This document shows, piece after piece, positions 1 through 4,661 of a DNA stretch of 6,690 nucleotides. How positions within the stretch are numbered: the first letter of the stretch is position 1; each line of letters opens with the position of its first letter. A model generated the notes under the pieces. That model was not told the origin of the DNA. It saw only the letters and a list, made by a program, of their open reading frames with translations, and searched no databases. The stretch lies in NCBI GenBank assembly GCA_903821905.1, contig CAIJMQ010000065.1, positions 1 through 6,690 of the forward strand, in the 5' to 3' direction. The position numbers and the translations under genes were made by a program. The DNA comes from an uncultured bacterium. GTDB lineage: Bacteria; CAIJMQ01.

Positions 1-38
1 TTCATACTTTGAACTCCTGCTGATTTGTTTTCTGTCAT
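1..38 (-). CDS. Start of a possible IclR-family transcriptional regulator (partial, runs off left edge)
   Basis: Reading leftward from the ATG at 38-36, the frame stays open to the window edge and encodes MTENKSAGVQSM. The 'SAGVQS' segment, 5-12 residues after the start and followed by a short residue, is how many IclR-family regulators begin (GVQSxxRAxxIL leads into the winged-helix domain). Only 12 codons are visible, so the family call is inference from a short motif. Support comes from context: a palindrome resembling the IclR operator lies about 37 bases upstream of this start, between it and the divergent pseudopilin-like gene. No strong ribosome binding site is seen (only GAG about 8 bases upstream). 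A 7-bp inverted repeat (CTGCTGA at 17-23, TCAGCAG at 46-52) flanks the start codon and could fold over it in the mRNA. Confidence 0.42.
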   Translation of the reverse strand, partial: MTENKSAGVQSM

Positions 39-73
39 AAAAGTCTCAGCAGTATGTTTTACGACCATTTTGC

Positions 74-88
74 TGGAATTAAATTCCG
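74..88. promoter_or_regulatory. IclR-like palindromic operator candidate
   Basis: The sequence TGGAATTAAATTCCG contains a perfect 13-base palindrome, GGAATT-A-AATTCC, at 75-87. The classical IclR-family operator consensus is TGGAAATNATTTCCA; this site matches 12 of its 14 specified positions with the same spacing. It lies in the divergent interval between the putative regulator start (38) and the pseudopilin-like gene (229), where an autoregulatory or activating site would be expected. Binding is inferred, not shown. Confidence 0.4.
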
Positions 89-131
89 TCTTGGCATGGC
101 AATTGCTCTAAATATTGCTGAAAATGTTAAC

Positions 132-140
132 TATGACAAT
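132..140 (+). promoter_or_regulatory. Weak -10 candidate for the first pseudopilin-like gene
   Basis: TATGACAAT lies 16 bases upstream of the AGGAGGTG at 148, exactly the offset at which the consensus TATAAT of the second pseudopilin-like gene precedes its own AGGAGGTG (1309 versus 1325). TATGAC matches TATAAT at 4 of 6 positions, and no recognisable -35 box lies 16-18 bases further upstream. The missing -35 would fit an activator-dependent promoter, possibly through the palindrome at 74-88. The call rests mainly on the parallel with the second gene. Confidence 0.3.
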
Positions 141-155
141 AAAAGAAAGGAGGTG
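141..155 (+). repeat. Shared 5' leader element, copy 1 (AAAAGAAAGGAGGTG)
   Basis: This 15-base sequence is identical to 1318-1332 upstream of the second pseudopilin-like gene. It contains AAAGGAGGTG, a complete complement of the usual 16S rRNA 3' end. It lies 74 bases upstream of the ATG at 229, which has its own separate AAGGAGG (216-222), so it cannot be the start signal for that gene. It may drive a short leader ORF at 165, or act as a ribosome-binding mRNA stabiliser of the STAB-SD type known from Bacillus cry3A mRNA. A second shared block, TGACAAAAAG, follows at 166-175 and recurs at 1362-1371. Confidence 0.6.
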
Positions 156-164
156 TAAGAGGAC

Positions 165-212
165 TTGACAAAAAGGAAACAAGATGGTAAAAAGTTAATA
201 ACGTTTCAATAG
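165..212 (+). CDS. Possible 15-residue leader peptide upstream of the first pseudopilin-like gene
   Basis: A TTG codon follows the strong AGGAGGTG (148-155) with a 9-base gap and opens a frame encoding [15 protein letters not shown], ending in TAG at 210-212. The stop lies 16 bases before the ATG of the pseudopilin-like gene. The Lys/Arg-rich peptide matches no known family. The matching upstream region of the second gene also has AGGAGGTG followed after exactly 9 bases by a start codon (1342), which argues that translation really begins here. The alternative is that the Shine-Dalgarno sequence acts only as an RNA stabiliser and the frame is accidental. No family evidence exists for such a short peptide. 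Confidence 0.28.
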   Translation: MTKRKQDGKKLITFQ

Positions 213-228
213 AAAAAGGAGGAACAAA

Positions 229-1155
229 ATGTTTAAGAATAAGAGATTCACCGGATTCACGCTGATAGAGCTTTTGGTTGTTATTGCGATTATCGGAATT
301 TTGGCTGCTCTGATCATGCCGGCATTAGAAAGAGCAAGAGAATCTGCTAGACGTGCTAGCTGCCAAAACAACTTAAAACAGATTGGCTTGGCTATTCATT
401 TATTCTCTTCCGATAATAACGATAGATACCCAAATGCTGATGAAGATGGACTTATGCATGATCTCGCATGGCAATACATTACAACTGAGTATATATTTGG
501 TCCCGATTATGAGGTTAATGCAAGCACTTATGCACATTGGTGCGGATTAAATTGGCCTGGTGATCCTTGCGAATGGGATCCGTCTTGGGACCCATGGATG
601 GATCATGATCTGATAGGACAAACTGACACCACGCACGACATGAATCACACAGTGGGTACCTTTACAGCAAAAGGCAGCTTGGGTCTTTTGATACCGAGTT
701 ACATTAAAACTACTGCTTCATTCGTCTGCCCGAGTAATGCTACGCAGACTCCAGCTGCTCTTGTAACACCTGCTGGTTGGACTCCTAGCTGGTCCCAGGA
801 CTTCCAAGCAGACGTTTCGGTTGCAGGTAATAAAACTAAGGGATTTAGACAGGTTGACGCATCAACCGACAATTATGCTTATCTTGTCGGGCAAAATGAA
901 TCAACCCCGGCTAATTATGTAATAGCTATGGACCAAACAAACACTAATGGTTCCGCGGTAGCTGCAGGAAATAACTTCAATTTTACTTCTACACCTTCCA
1001 GTGCCCGTAACCACGGTAAAGAAGGCGTTAACGTTTTGTTTCAGAGTAATGCCGTCCGATGGATTAAAACCATTAAATCTGGAACTAACGTTCTCCTTCC
1101 GTCGGCTGATATGCCGGGCTGTACAAGTACTAACTTCCTAAATCCTGATAATTAA
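229..1155 (+). CDS. Prepilin-type (pseudopilin-like) protein with N-terminal cleavage/methylation domain, copy 1
   Basis: This 308-residue protein opens with a basic 9-residue leader ending in Gly9. The type IV prepilin motif follows: G9|F10-T-L-I-E14 and a hydrophobic helix to about residue 32, which prepilin peptidase would cleave after Gly9. The next part, '[35 protein letters not shown]' in outline (residues 34-68), is the conserved second half of the pseudopilin helix found in the large families of PVC-type bacteria. The body contains a Trp/Asp-rich stretch (104-127), the FVCPS motif (165-169) common to these proteins, a buried-strand-like VIAMD (231-235) and NHG...NVLF (261-271). Where relatives carry an 'H-x9-DG' type motif this protein has Ser-Asn, so that motif is degenerate. 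Cysteines are at 45, 105, 114, 167 and 298. The start is clear: AAGGAGG at 216-222, six bases from the ATG. It is probably anchored in the inner membrane or assembled into a periplasmic/surface fibre; its specific role is unknown. It is followed by its own terminator, so it is likely monocistronic. Confidence 0.9.
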   Translation: MFKNKRFTGFTLIELLVVIAIIGILAALIMPALERARESARRASCQNNLKQIGLAIHLFSSDNNDRYPNADEDGLMHDLAWQYITTEYIFGPDYEVNASTYAHWCGLNWPGDPCEWDPSWDPWMDHDLIGQTDTTHDMNHTVGTFTAKGSLGLLIPSYIKTTASFVCPSNATQTPAALVTPAGWTPSWSQDFQADVSVAGNKTKGFRQVDASTDNYAYLVGQNESTPANYVIAMDQTNTNGSAVAAGNNFNFTSTPSSARNHGKEGVNVLFQSNAVRWIKTIKSGTNVLLPSADMPGCTSTNFLNPDN

Positions 1156-1161
1156 TAAACA

Positions 1162-1215
1162 AGACGCAGACCGAAGACTAAAAACTTTAGTCTTCGGTCT
1201 GCAGTCTATTTTAAT
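1162..1215 (+). terminator. Hairpin terminator after the first pseudopilin-like gene
   Basis: A perfect 17-bp inverted repeat (1166-1182 with 1186-1202) closes on a 3-base loop (AAC). Four more pairs (1162-1165 with 1204-1207) can form past a single bulged A at 1203. The stem begins 10 bases after the stop codon at 1155 and is followed by ATTTTAAT, a modest T-rich tail. It probably ends the transcript and protects the 3' end of the mRNA. Confidence 0.8.
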
Positions 1216-1286
1216 AAAAGGAAATTAATGTTAAAATTGCATTAGTCTTATTTTAAATAATCTTCGTAATCATTTAGTGCAAGTTA

Positions 1287-1314
1287 TTGACAACAAAGAT
1301 TCTGGGGTTATAAT
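1287..1314 (+). promoter_or_regulatory. Consensus sigma-70 promoter of the second pseudopilin-like gene
   Basis: TTGACA at 1287-1292 and TATAAT at 1309-1314 are both perfect consensus hexamers, 16 bases apart. Transcription would start near 1321, only a few bases before AGGAGGTG (1325-1332). The mRNA would therefore begin almost directly with a perfect ribosome binding site. This predicts strong, constitutive-looking expression unless a repressor acts on it. Confidence 0.8.
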
Positions 1315-1317
1315 TAA

Positions 1318-1332
1318 AAAAGAAAGGAGGTG
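1318..1332 (+). repeat. Shared 5' leader element, copy 2 (AAAAGAAAGGAGGTG)
   Basis: Identical over 15 bases to 141-155. Here AGGAGGTG (1325-1332) stands 9 bases before the ATG at 1342, the same gap as between the first copy and the TTG at 165. It lies at the predicted 5' end of the transcript from the consensus promoter. The shared downstream block TGACAAAAAG is at 1362-1371, 19 bases further away than in copy 1. Confidence 0.6.
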
Positions 1333-1341
1333 AAATAAGAA

Positions 1342-2232
1342 ATGTTAATAATTAGAAGAGATGACAAAAAGAAAGGAGATAGAAAAAATATGGTAAGAAT
1401 AAGAAATAGAAGCAAAGACTCTTCATCGGCTGGTTTTACGCTCATTGAGCTTCTGGTTGTGATAGCGATTATCGGTATTTTGGCTGCTATCATACTGCCG
1501 GCTCTAAATAGAGCAAGAGAACTAGCAAAAAGGTCAAGCTGTCTATCCAACCTTAAAGATATCGGTACGGCAATGCATATGTTCGCTCTGGATAATAACG
1601 GAATGTTCCCAGTCGCGGTTGGGTCACAAGCATGGTGGGCAGAGCCTTGGTTCGCGCAATTGAATCCGGAATACGAGCCTGACTGGAACGTGTTTGTTTG
1701 TCCAAGTTCTAACGATTCACCTGCAGCATCGGCCGGCTGTTTCCTAGGCGCTTCCTGTCCAGGCGTTGATTATGGAGAAAATATGTCTGGTCAGGCTTGG
1801 CCTAATCCACACCTATCTTATGCCATACAAACAGGGGTTTCAACAAGGTCCATCAATCAAACAGGAGGACAGACGGTAGCGGTACTTCTGGATAGATCCC
1901 CTGTTACTTATACTGCGGTTTATGGAACCGGTGGAGTTTGTACAGGCTATTATGGCACGTTACCGGGCGACCAGGGTTACTATTCTATCCCAAAGTGGAA
2001 TGACCATACTTACGGCTTTCCTTGGAACCACGGCAACACTGAAGGACTTAACGCTTGGATGATAGACGGTAGTGCAAATTGGGTCAAATCCGTGCATTTC
2101 CTTTACAGTGGTACTACTTATTATTGGGGTATTGCAGCAACTGATTTAGCCACTTACGGACAATACAGCCGAACCACCCCTAGTACTCCACCAGGCTTGG
2201 GAGCTTTCGTTGGTATAGCAAACCCAAAGTAG
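1342..2232 (+). CDS. Prepilin-type (pseudopilin-like) protein with N-terminal cleavage/methylation domain, copy 2
   Basis: This 296-residue protein has the prepilin motif G31|F32-T-L-I-E36 followed by a hydrophobic helix to about residue 54 and 'CLSNLKDIG' at 67-75, closely matching its upstream neighbour. The body differs: VFVCPS at 117-122, a Leu-Leu-Asp-Arg strand (182-185), Gly/Tyr-rich middle regions, and NHG (229-231) leading to IDG (241-243) and NWVK, an H-x11-DG version of the family's H-x9-DG motif. Cysteines lie at 67, 120, 133, 139 and 200. Two starts compete. ATG 1342 has a perfect AGGAGGTG at a 9-base gap but gives a 31-residue leader peptide. ATG 1390 (Met17) has AAAGGAG 11 bases upstream and gives a 15-residue leader, closer to usual prepilins. 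Promoter and terminator flank it closely, so it is probably monocistronic. Mature protein is expected at the inner membrane or in a periplasmic filament; its function is not known. Confidence 0.88.
   Translation: MLIIRRDDKKKGDRKNMVRIRNRSKDSSSAGFTLIELLVVIAIIGILAAIILPALNRARELAKRSSCLSNLKDIGTAMHMFALDNNGMFPVAVGSQAWWAEPWFAQLNPEYEPDWNVFVCPSSNDSPAASAGCFLGASCPGVDYGENMSGQAWPNPHLSYAIQTGVSTRSINQTGGQTVAVLLDRSPVTYTAVYGTGGVCTGYYGTLPGDQGYYSIPKWNDHTYGFPWNHGNTEGLNAWMIDGSANWVKSVHFLYSGTTYYWGIAATDLATYGQYSRTTPSTPPGLGAFVGIANPK
1361..1396 (+). CDS. Possible 11-residue leader ORF overlapping the inner start of the second pseudopilin-like gene
   Basis: ATG 1361 opens a frame encoding [11 protein letters not shown] that stops at TAA 1394-1396, out of frame with the surrounding gene. 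The stop overlaps the inner ATG candidate at 1390 in the arrangement ATGGTAA, which would allow translational coupling. Its first five residues, MTKRK, equal those of the leader ORF at 165. However, this follows directly from the shared TGACAAAAAG block, and there is no properly spaced ribosome binding site (AGAAGAG abuts the ATG). It is recorded as weak. Confidence 0.13.
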   Translation: MTKRKEIEKIW

Positions 2233-2257
2233 TAATTAAGAATTGTCGGCTTTAGTG

Positions 2258-2301
2258 GAAAAAGAGACGGTTATTTAAATAACCGTCTCTTTTTCTTTTT
2301 C
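2258..2301 (+). terminator. Strong hairpin terminator after the second pseudopilin-like gene
   Basis: Positions 2258-2295 form a perfect 38-base palindrome (19 bases per arm, centred between 2276 and 2277, TTTAAA at the tip). The right arm ends in TTTTTC, and another TTTTT follows at 2296-2300. The core GAGACGGTTA/TAACCGTCTC is followed by a T-rich tail, as in a factor-independent terminator. The A-run on the left arm means it could also terminate transcription from the other strand. Confidence 0.9.
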
Positions 2302-2307
2302 CTCCGT

Positions 2308-2337
2308 TTGACTAAAGAAACAATAAGAGGATAAAAT
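2308..2337 (+). promoter_or_regulatory. Promoter of pyrK-pyrD
   Basis: TTGACT (2308-2313, 5/6 match) and TAAAAT (2332-2337, 5/6 match) are separated by 18 bases. They sit directly after the preceding terminator and 21 bases before the pyrK start. Transcription would begin near 2344, leaving a leader of only about 15 bases, with no room for a riboswitch or PyrR-type attenuator. No pyrimidine-responsive element is visible. Confidence 0.6.
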
Positions 2338-2358
2338 TGTTTCTGAAATTAGACCAAT

Positions 2359-3150
2359 ATGCCACTAAGACAAATCTTAATACTGAATAATAAAGAGATT
2401 ACCTCCGGCTATTTCCTTATGAAACTTTCATCACCCCGGATAGCCCAAAATACTTTACCCGGTCAGTTTCTCCATATCAAATGTTCTACAAACAACAATC
2501 TTTTACTGCGCAGACCTTTAAGTATCCACAGGGTAATAAATAAAGATACTATAGAAATTTTATATAAGGTGGTGGGGAAAGGAACACTTTGTCTTTCCAA
2601 AAAGAAAAAAGGGGAAAAAATAGATTGTATAGGTCCACTGGGAAACGGGTTCCAATTACCGAAAACCGATAACCAAAAACATAAAACAGAAATCATACTT
2701 GTTGCCGGAGGGATTGGAATAGCACCGCTAATTTTCTTGTCACAAGAATTAGCTAAATCAAGAATAGTTGCTTTCCTGGGGGCAAAAACAAAAGATGAGA
2801 TATTATGTGCTAAAGAACTTAAAAATATGAATGCTGAAATTCATGTCTCTACTGAAGACGGAAGTTTAGGATACAAGGGATTAGTAAGTAATCTTTTAAA
2901 GAACAAACTCTTAACCCTAAACTCTAAATTATCAATTATTTATGCCTGCGGACCAAAAGGAATGCTGAAAGAAATCGCCCTTTTAAGTAAAGAACACCAG
3001 ATCCCCTGCCAGGTATCTTTCGAACAATTTATGGGATGCGGAATAGGTATATGTAACGCCTGTGTTATCAGGACAAAACAGGGATATAAACGGGTATGCA
3101 AAGATGGTCCGGTATTTGATGCCGAAGAAATCGATTGGGAGAAGATATGA
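2359..3150 (+). CDS. pyrK: Dihydroorotate dehydrogenase B (NAD+), electron transfer subunit PyrK
   Basis: This 263-residue iron-sulfur flavoprotein passes electrons from the FMN of PyrD through [2Fe-2S] and FAD to NAD+ in de novo pyrimidine synthesis (cytosolic PyrD2K2 complex). The N-terminal ferredoxin-reductase-type barrel carries the FAD motif RRPLS (51-55). The NAD-binding half has VAGGIGIAP (115-123) and YACGPKGM (195-202). Cysteines 227, 232, 235 and 247 form the C-x4-C-x2-C-x11-C cluster-binding motif at the C-terminus. Length is normal for PyrK. There is no clear Shine-Dalgarno sequence before the ATG at 2359, but an in-frame TAG at 2350 prevents any upstream start and the leader is very short. 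The last codons overlap pyrD by ATGA, consistent with coupled translation of two subunits needed in equal amounts. Confidence 0.95.
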   Translation: MPLRQILILNNKEITSGYFLMKLSSPRIAQNTLPGQFLHIKCSTNNNLLLRRPLSIHRVINKDTIEILYKVVGKGTLCLSKKKKGEKIDCIGPLGNGFQLPKTDNQKHKTEIILVAGGIGIAPLIFLSQELAKSRIVAFLGAKTKDEILCAKELKNMNAEIHVSTEDGSLGYKGLVSNLLKNKLLTLNSKLSIIYACGPKGMLKEIALLSKEHQIPCQVSFEQFMGCGIGICNACVIRTKQGYKRVCKDGPVFDAEEIDWEKI

Positions 3151-4061
3151 AACCGGATATTTCTGTTAAATTATGTAGTATAAAACTTCAAAATCCCATT
3201 ATTCTTGCCTCTGGGACTTGTGGGTTTGGGGAAGAGATTGCAAAGTTTCTTAATTTAAATAAAGTCGGCGCTCTGATTACCAAAACAATAACACTAAAAC
3301 CAAAAGAAGGCAATCCCCCACCCCGGATTGCAGAAGTTGAGGGCGGTATTATAAATTCAATCGGGCTTGAAAACCCGGGGATAAAATCATTCGTAAAAGA
3401 TAAACTCCCATTCTTAAGAAAATTAAAAATACCTTTCTTTGTGAGCATATCGGGAGAAACAGAAGATGAATTTGCGGAACTTGCAAAAATTTTAGATAAA
3501 GAAAAGAATATAAGCGCAATTGAACTTAATCTATCCTGCCCCAATTTAAAACAAGGCAAAAACCTTTTCGGGCAAGATCCTAAAATCACCTATGAAACCA
3601 TTAAAAAAGTTAAAGAAGTTACTTCAATTCCAATCATCGCTAAACTTACTCCCCAAGTTAAAGACATAACGGAAATAGCACTTGCCTGCCATAAAGCTAA
3701 CTGCGACATCATCTCTTTAATAAACACAATTCCAGCAATGGTAATAGATTTGAGAACAGGGAAACCATTTCTGGGCGGAATCTCAGGCGGTCTTTCAGGC
3801 CCCGCAATAAAAACCGTAGCATTAAAAATGGTTTATGATGTTGCCAAGGTAGTAGATACACCCATAATCGGCTGTGGTGGAATAATGAATGGAAAAGATG
3901 CAGTTGAATTTATACTTGCAGGTGCATCAGCAGTATCTGTGGGCACAGCAAACTTAATCTCTCCAGATTCCGCCCAGAAAACAACAGAAGAAATTGAAAA
4001 CTACTTAATCCAGCGCAAAATCAATTCCGTCAAGAAACTTATAGGAAAATCATTAGACTAA
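3147..4061 (+). CDS. pyrD: Dihydroorotate dehydrogenase B (NAD+), catalytic subunit PyrD (class 1B)
   Basis: Oxidises (S)-dihydroorotate to orotate, the fourth step of UMP synthesis, using FMN in a TIM barrel. Visible motifs, numbered from ATG 3147: NPIILASGTCGFGEE (16-30), the FMN-contacting Lys46 in ITKT, NSIGLENPG (70-78), and NLSCPN with the class 1 catalytic Cys131. Class 2 enzymes have Ser at this position. GGISGGLSG and the phosphate-binding GCGGIMNGKDA and AGASAVSVGTA follow near the end. Partnership with PyrK next door fixes it as class 1B. The start is set at ATG 3147, which overlaps the pyrK TGA as ATGA and has GGGAG (3137-3141) five bases upstream. The longer in-frame TTG at 3135 would add only MGED and would use part of that ribosome binding site as its start codon. 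The resulting 304 residues are typical. Confidence 0.95.
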   Translation: MKPDISVKLCSIKLQNPIILASGTCGFGEEIAKFLNLNKVGALITKTITLKPKEGNPPPRIAEVEGGIINSIGLENPGIKSFVKDKLPFLRKLKIPFFVSISGETEDEFAELAKILDKEKNISAIELNLSCPNLKQGKNLFGQDPKITYETIKKVKEVTSIPIIAKLTPQVKDITEIALACHKANCDIISLINTIPAMVIDLRTGKPFLGGISGGLSGPAIKTVALKMVYDVAKVVDTPIIGCGGIMNGKDAVEFILAGASAVSVGTANLISPDSAQKTTEEIENYLIQRKINSVKKLIGKSLD

Positions 4062-4082
4062 AGACTTTTAAATTCCAGTAGT

Positions 4083-4565
4083 TCAGGCCTTACTATATTC
4101 AACAAGACTAACAATAGAAATACAGGCAATACCTTCGCCGTTACCCAGAGCTCCAAGGCCTTCAGGTGAAGTGGCTTTTATATTGATTCTGTTTTCTGGA
4201 ATCTTCAGGATTGAATTGATTTTTTTCTTGATTTTTTCTCTATGAGGAGATATTTGTGGTTCCTGCGCTACAATGGTTACATCCAGATTGTTTACTGCAA
4301 GACTTTTCCTTTTCATTATTTTCAACACCTTCTCCAAAAGCTTTAAAGAGAATATATCCTTATATTCCTGGTCAGTATCAGGGAAATGTTCTCCTATGTC
4401 TTTCTCGCCCATTGCACCTAAAATAGCATCACATATTGAATGAGTAACTACATCCGCATCAGAATGGCCTAAAAGTCCTTTTATGTATGGTATTTGAATA
4501 CCACCAAGAATAAGTTTTCTGCCTTCTTTTAACTGATGGATGTCGTAACCTAGTCCTATTAGCAT
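4083..4565 (-). CDS. ispF: 2-C-methyl-D-erythritol 2,4-cyclodiphosphate synthase IspF
   Basis: Converts CDP-methylerythritol 2-phosphate to methylerythritol 2,4-cyclodiphosphate with release of CMP, the fifth step of the MEP isoprenoid pathway; the enzyme is a cytosolic homotrimer. At 160 residues it has standard family length. Metal ligands Asp8 and His10 (GYDIH) and His42 (VTHSICDAILGA) are present, as are GHSDADV (33-39), DIGEHFPDTD (56-65) and the C-terminal substrate loop ATSPEGLGALGNGEGI. AGGGAGAGGG-like sequence immediately upstream (about 4568-4577 on the minus strand) supports the ATG at 4565. It follows ispD after a 96-base gap filled with short repeats, so co-transcription is likely but not certain. 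It converges with pyrD across 21 bases. Confidence 0.96.
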   Translation of the reverse strand: MLIGLGYDIHQLKEGRKLILGGIQIPYIKGLLGHSDADVVTHSICDAILGAMGEKDIGEHFPDTDQEYKDIFSLKLLEKVLKIMKRKSLAVNNLDVTIVAQEPQISPHREKIKKKINSILKIPENRINIKATSPEGLGALGNGEGIACISIVSLVEYSKA

Positions 4566-4602
4566 ATCCCTCTCCCTGTTCTGGAATTTTCAGAAATCTG
4601 AT

Positions 4603-4660
4603 ATCTATGTCTTCTGTGCTCCGTTTCTGTCTCCTGACCTCTGTCATCTGTATTCTGTCT
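4603..4660. repeat. Degenerate heptanucleotide repeat array between ispD and ispF
   Basis: On the plus strand consecutive 7-base units read TCTTCTG, TGCTCCG, TTTCTG (one base short), TCTCCTG, ACCTCTG, TCATCTG, TATTCTG from 4610 to 4657, with weaker units (ATCTATG) before 4610. The consensus is about TNTYCTG (CAGRANA on the minus strand, the transcribed direction). The array occupies more than half of the 96-base interval between the ispD stop and the ispF start. It encodes no recognisable protein and forms no obvious hairpin. It resembles heptameric short tandem repeats known from cyanobacterial intergenic regions only in its period; any relationship is unproven. Confidence 0.6.
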
Positions 4661-4661
4661 A

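Noticed and set aside
165-193. TTGACA (165-170) followed by TAAAAA (188-193) at 17 bases as a promoter for the first pseudopilin-like gene
   Set aside because: The -10 is poor, and the TTGACA overlaps the TGACAAAAAG block shared with the transcribed leader of the second gene. It would also leave the perfect ribosome binding site at 148-155 outside the transcript. It remains possible as a secondary promoter.
1162-1215. The long perfect hairpin after the first pseudopilin-like gene as a mobile-element end or attachment site
   Set aside because: No transposase, target duplication or matching second end is present; position just after a stop codon and before a T-rich tail fits a terminator.
1314-1550. 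78-codon minus-strand ORF with hydrophobic stretches over the start of the second pseudopilin-like gene
   Set aside because: The hydrophobic, Leu/Ser-rich translation is the reverse complement of A/G-rich leader and prepilin-helix codons, and it runs over the consensus plus-strand promoter.
229-2232. Type II secretion or type IV pilus operon
   Set aside because: Only prepilin-type proteins are present, each with its own terminator; no ATPase, inner-membrane platform, secretin or prepilin peptidase gene is in the window.
3135-3146. TTG at 3135 as the start of pyrD
   Set aside because: It would overlap pyrK by 16 bases and use part of the GGGAG ribosome binding site. ATG 3147 has the typical ATGA overlap, good spacing and a normal family N-terminus.
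3188-3589. 133-codon minus-strand ORF inside pyrD
   Set aside because: Antisense shadow of a gene with fully conserved PyrD motifs; its own sequence shows no recognisable domain or ribosome binding site.
4459-4647. 62-codon minus-strand ORF overlapping the start of ispF and the heptamer repeat
   Set aside because: Its sequence comes from the repeat array and an out-of-frame read of ispF codons; no family resemblance and no plausible start context.
4603-4660. CRISPR array
   Set aside because: Units are only 7 bases and contiguous with no spacers.
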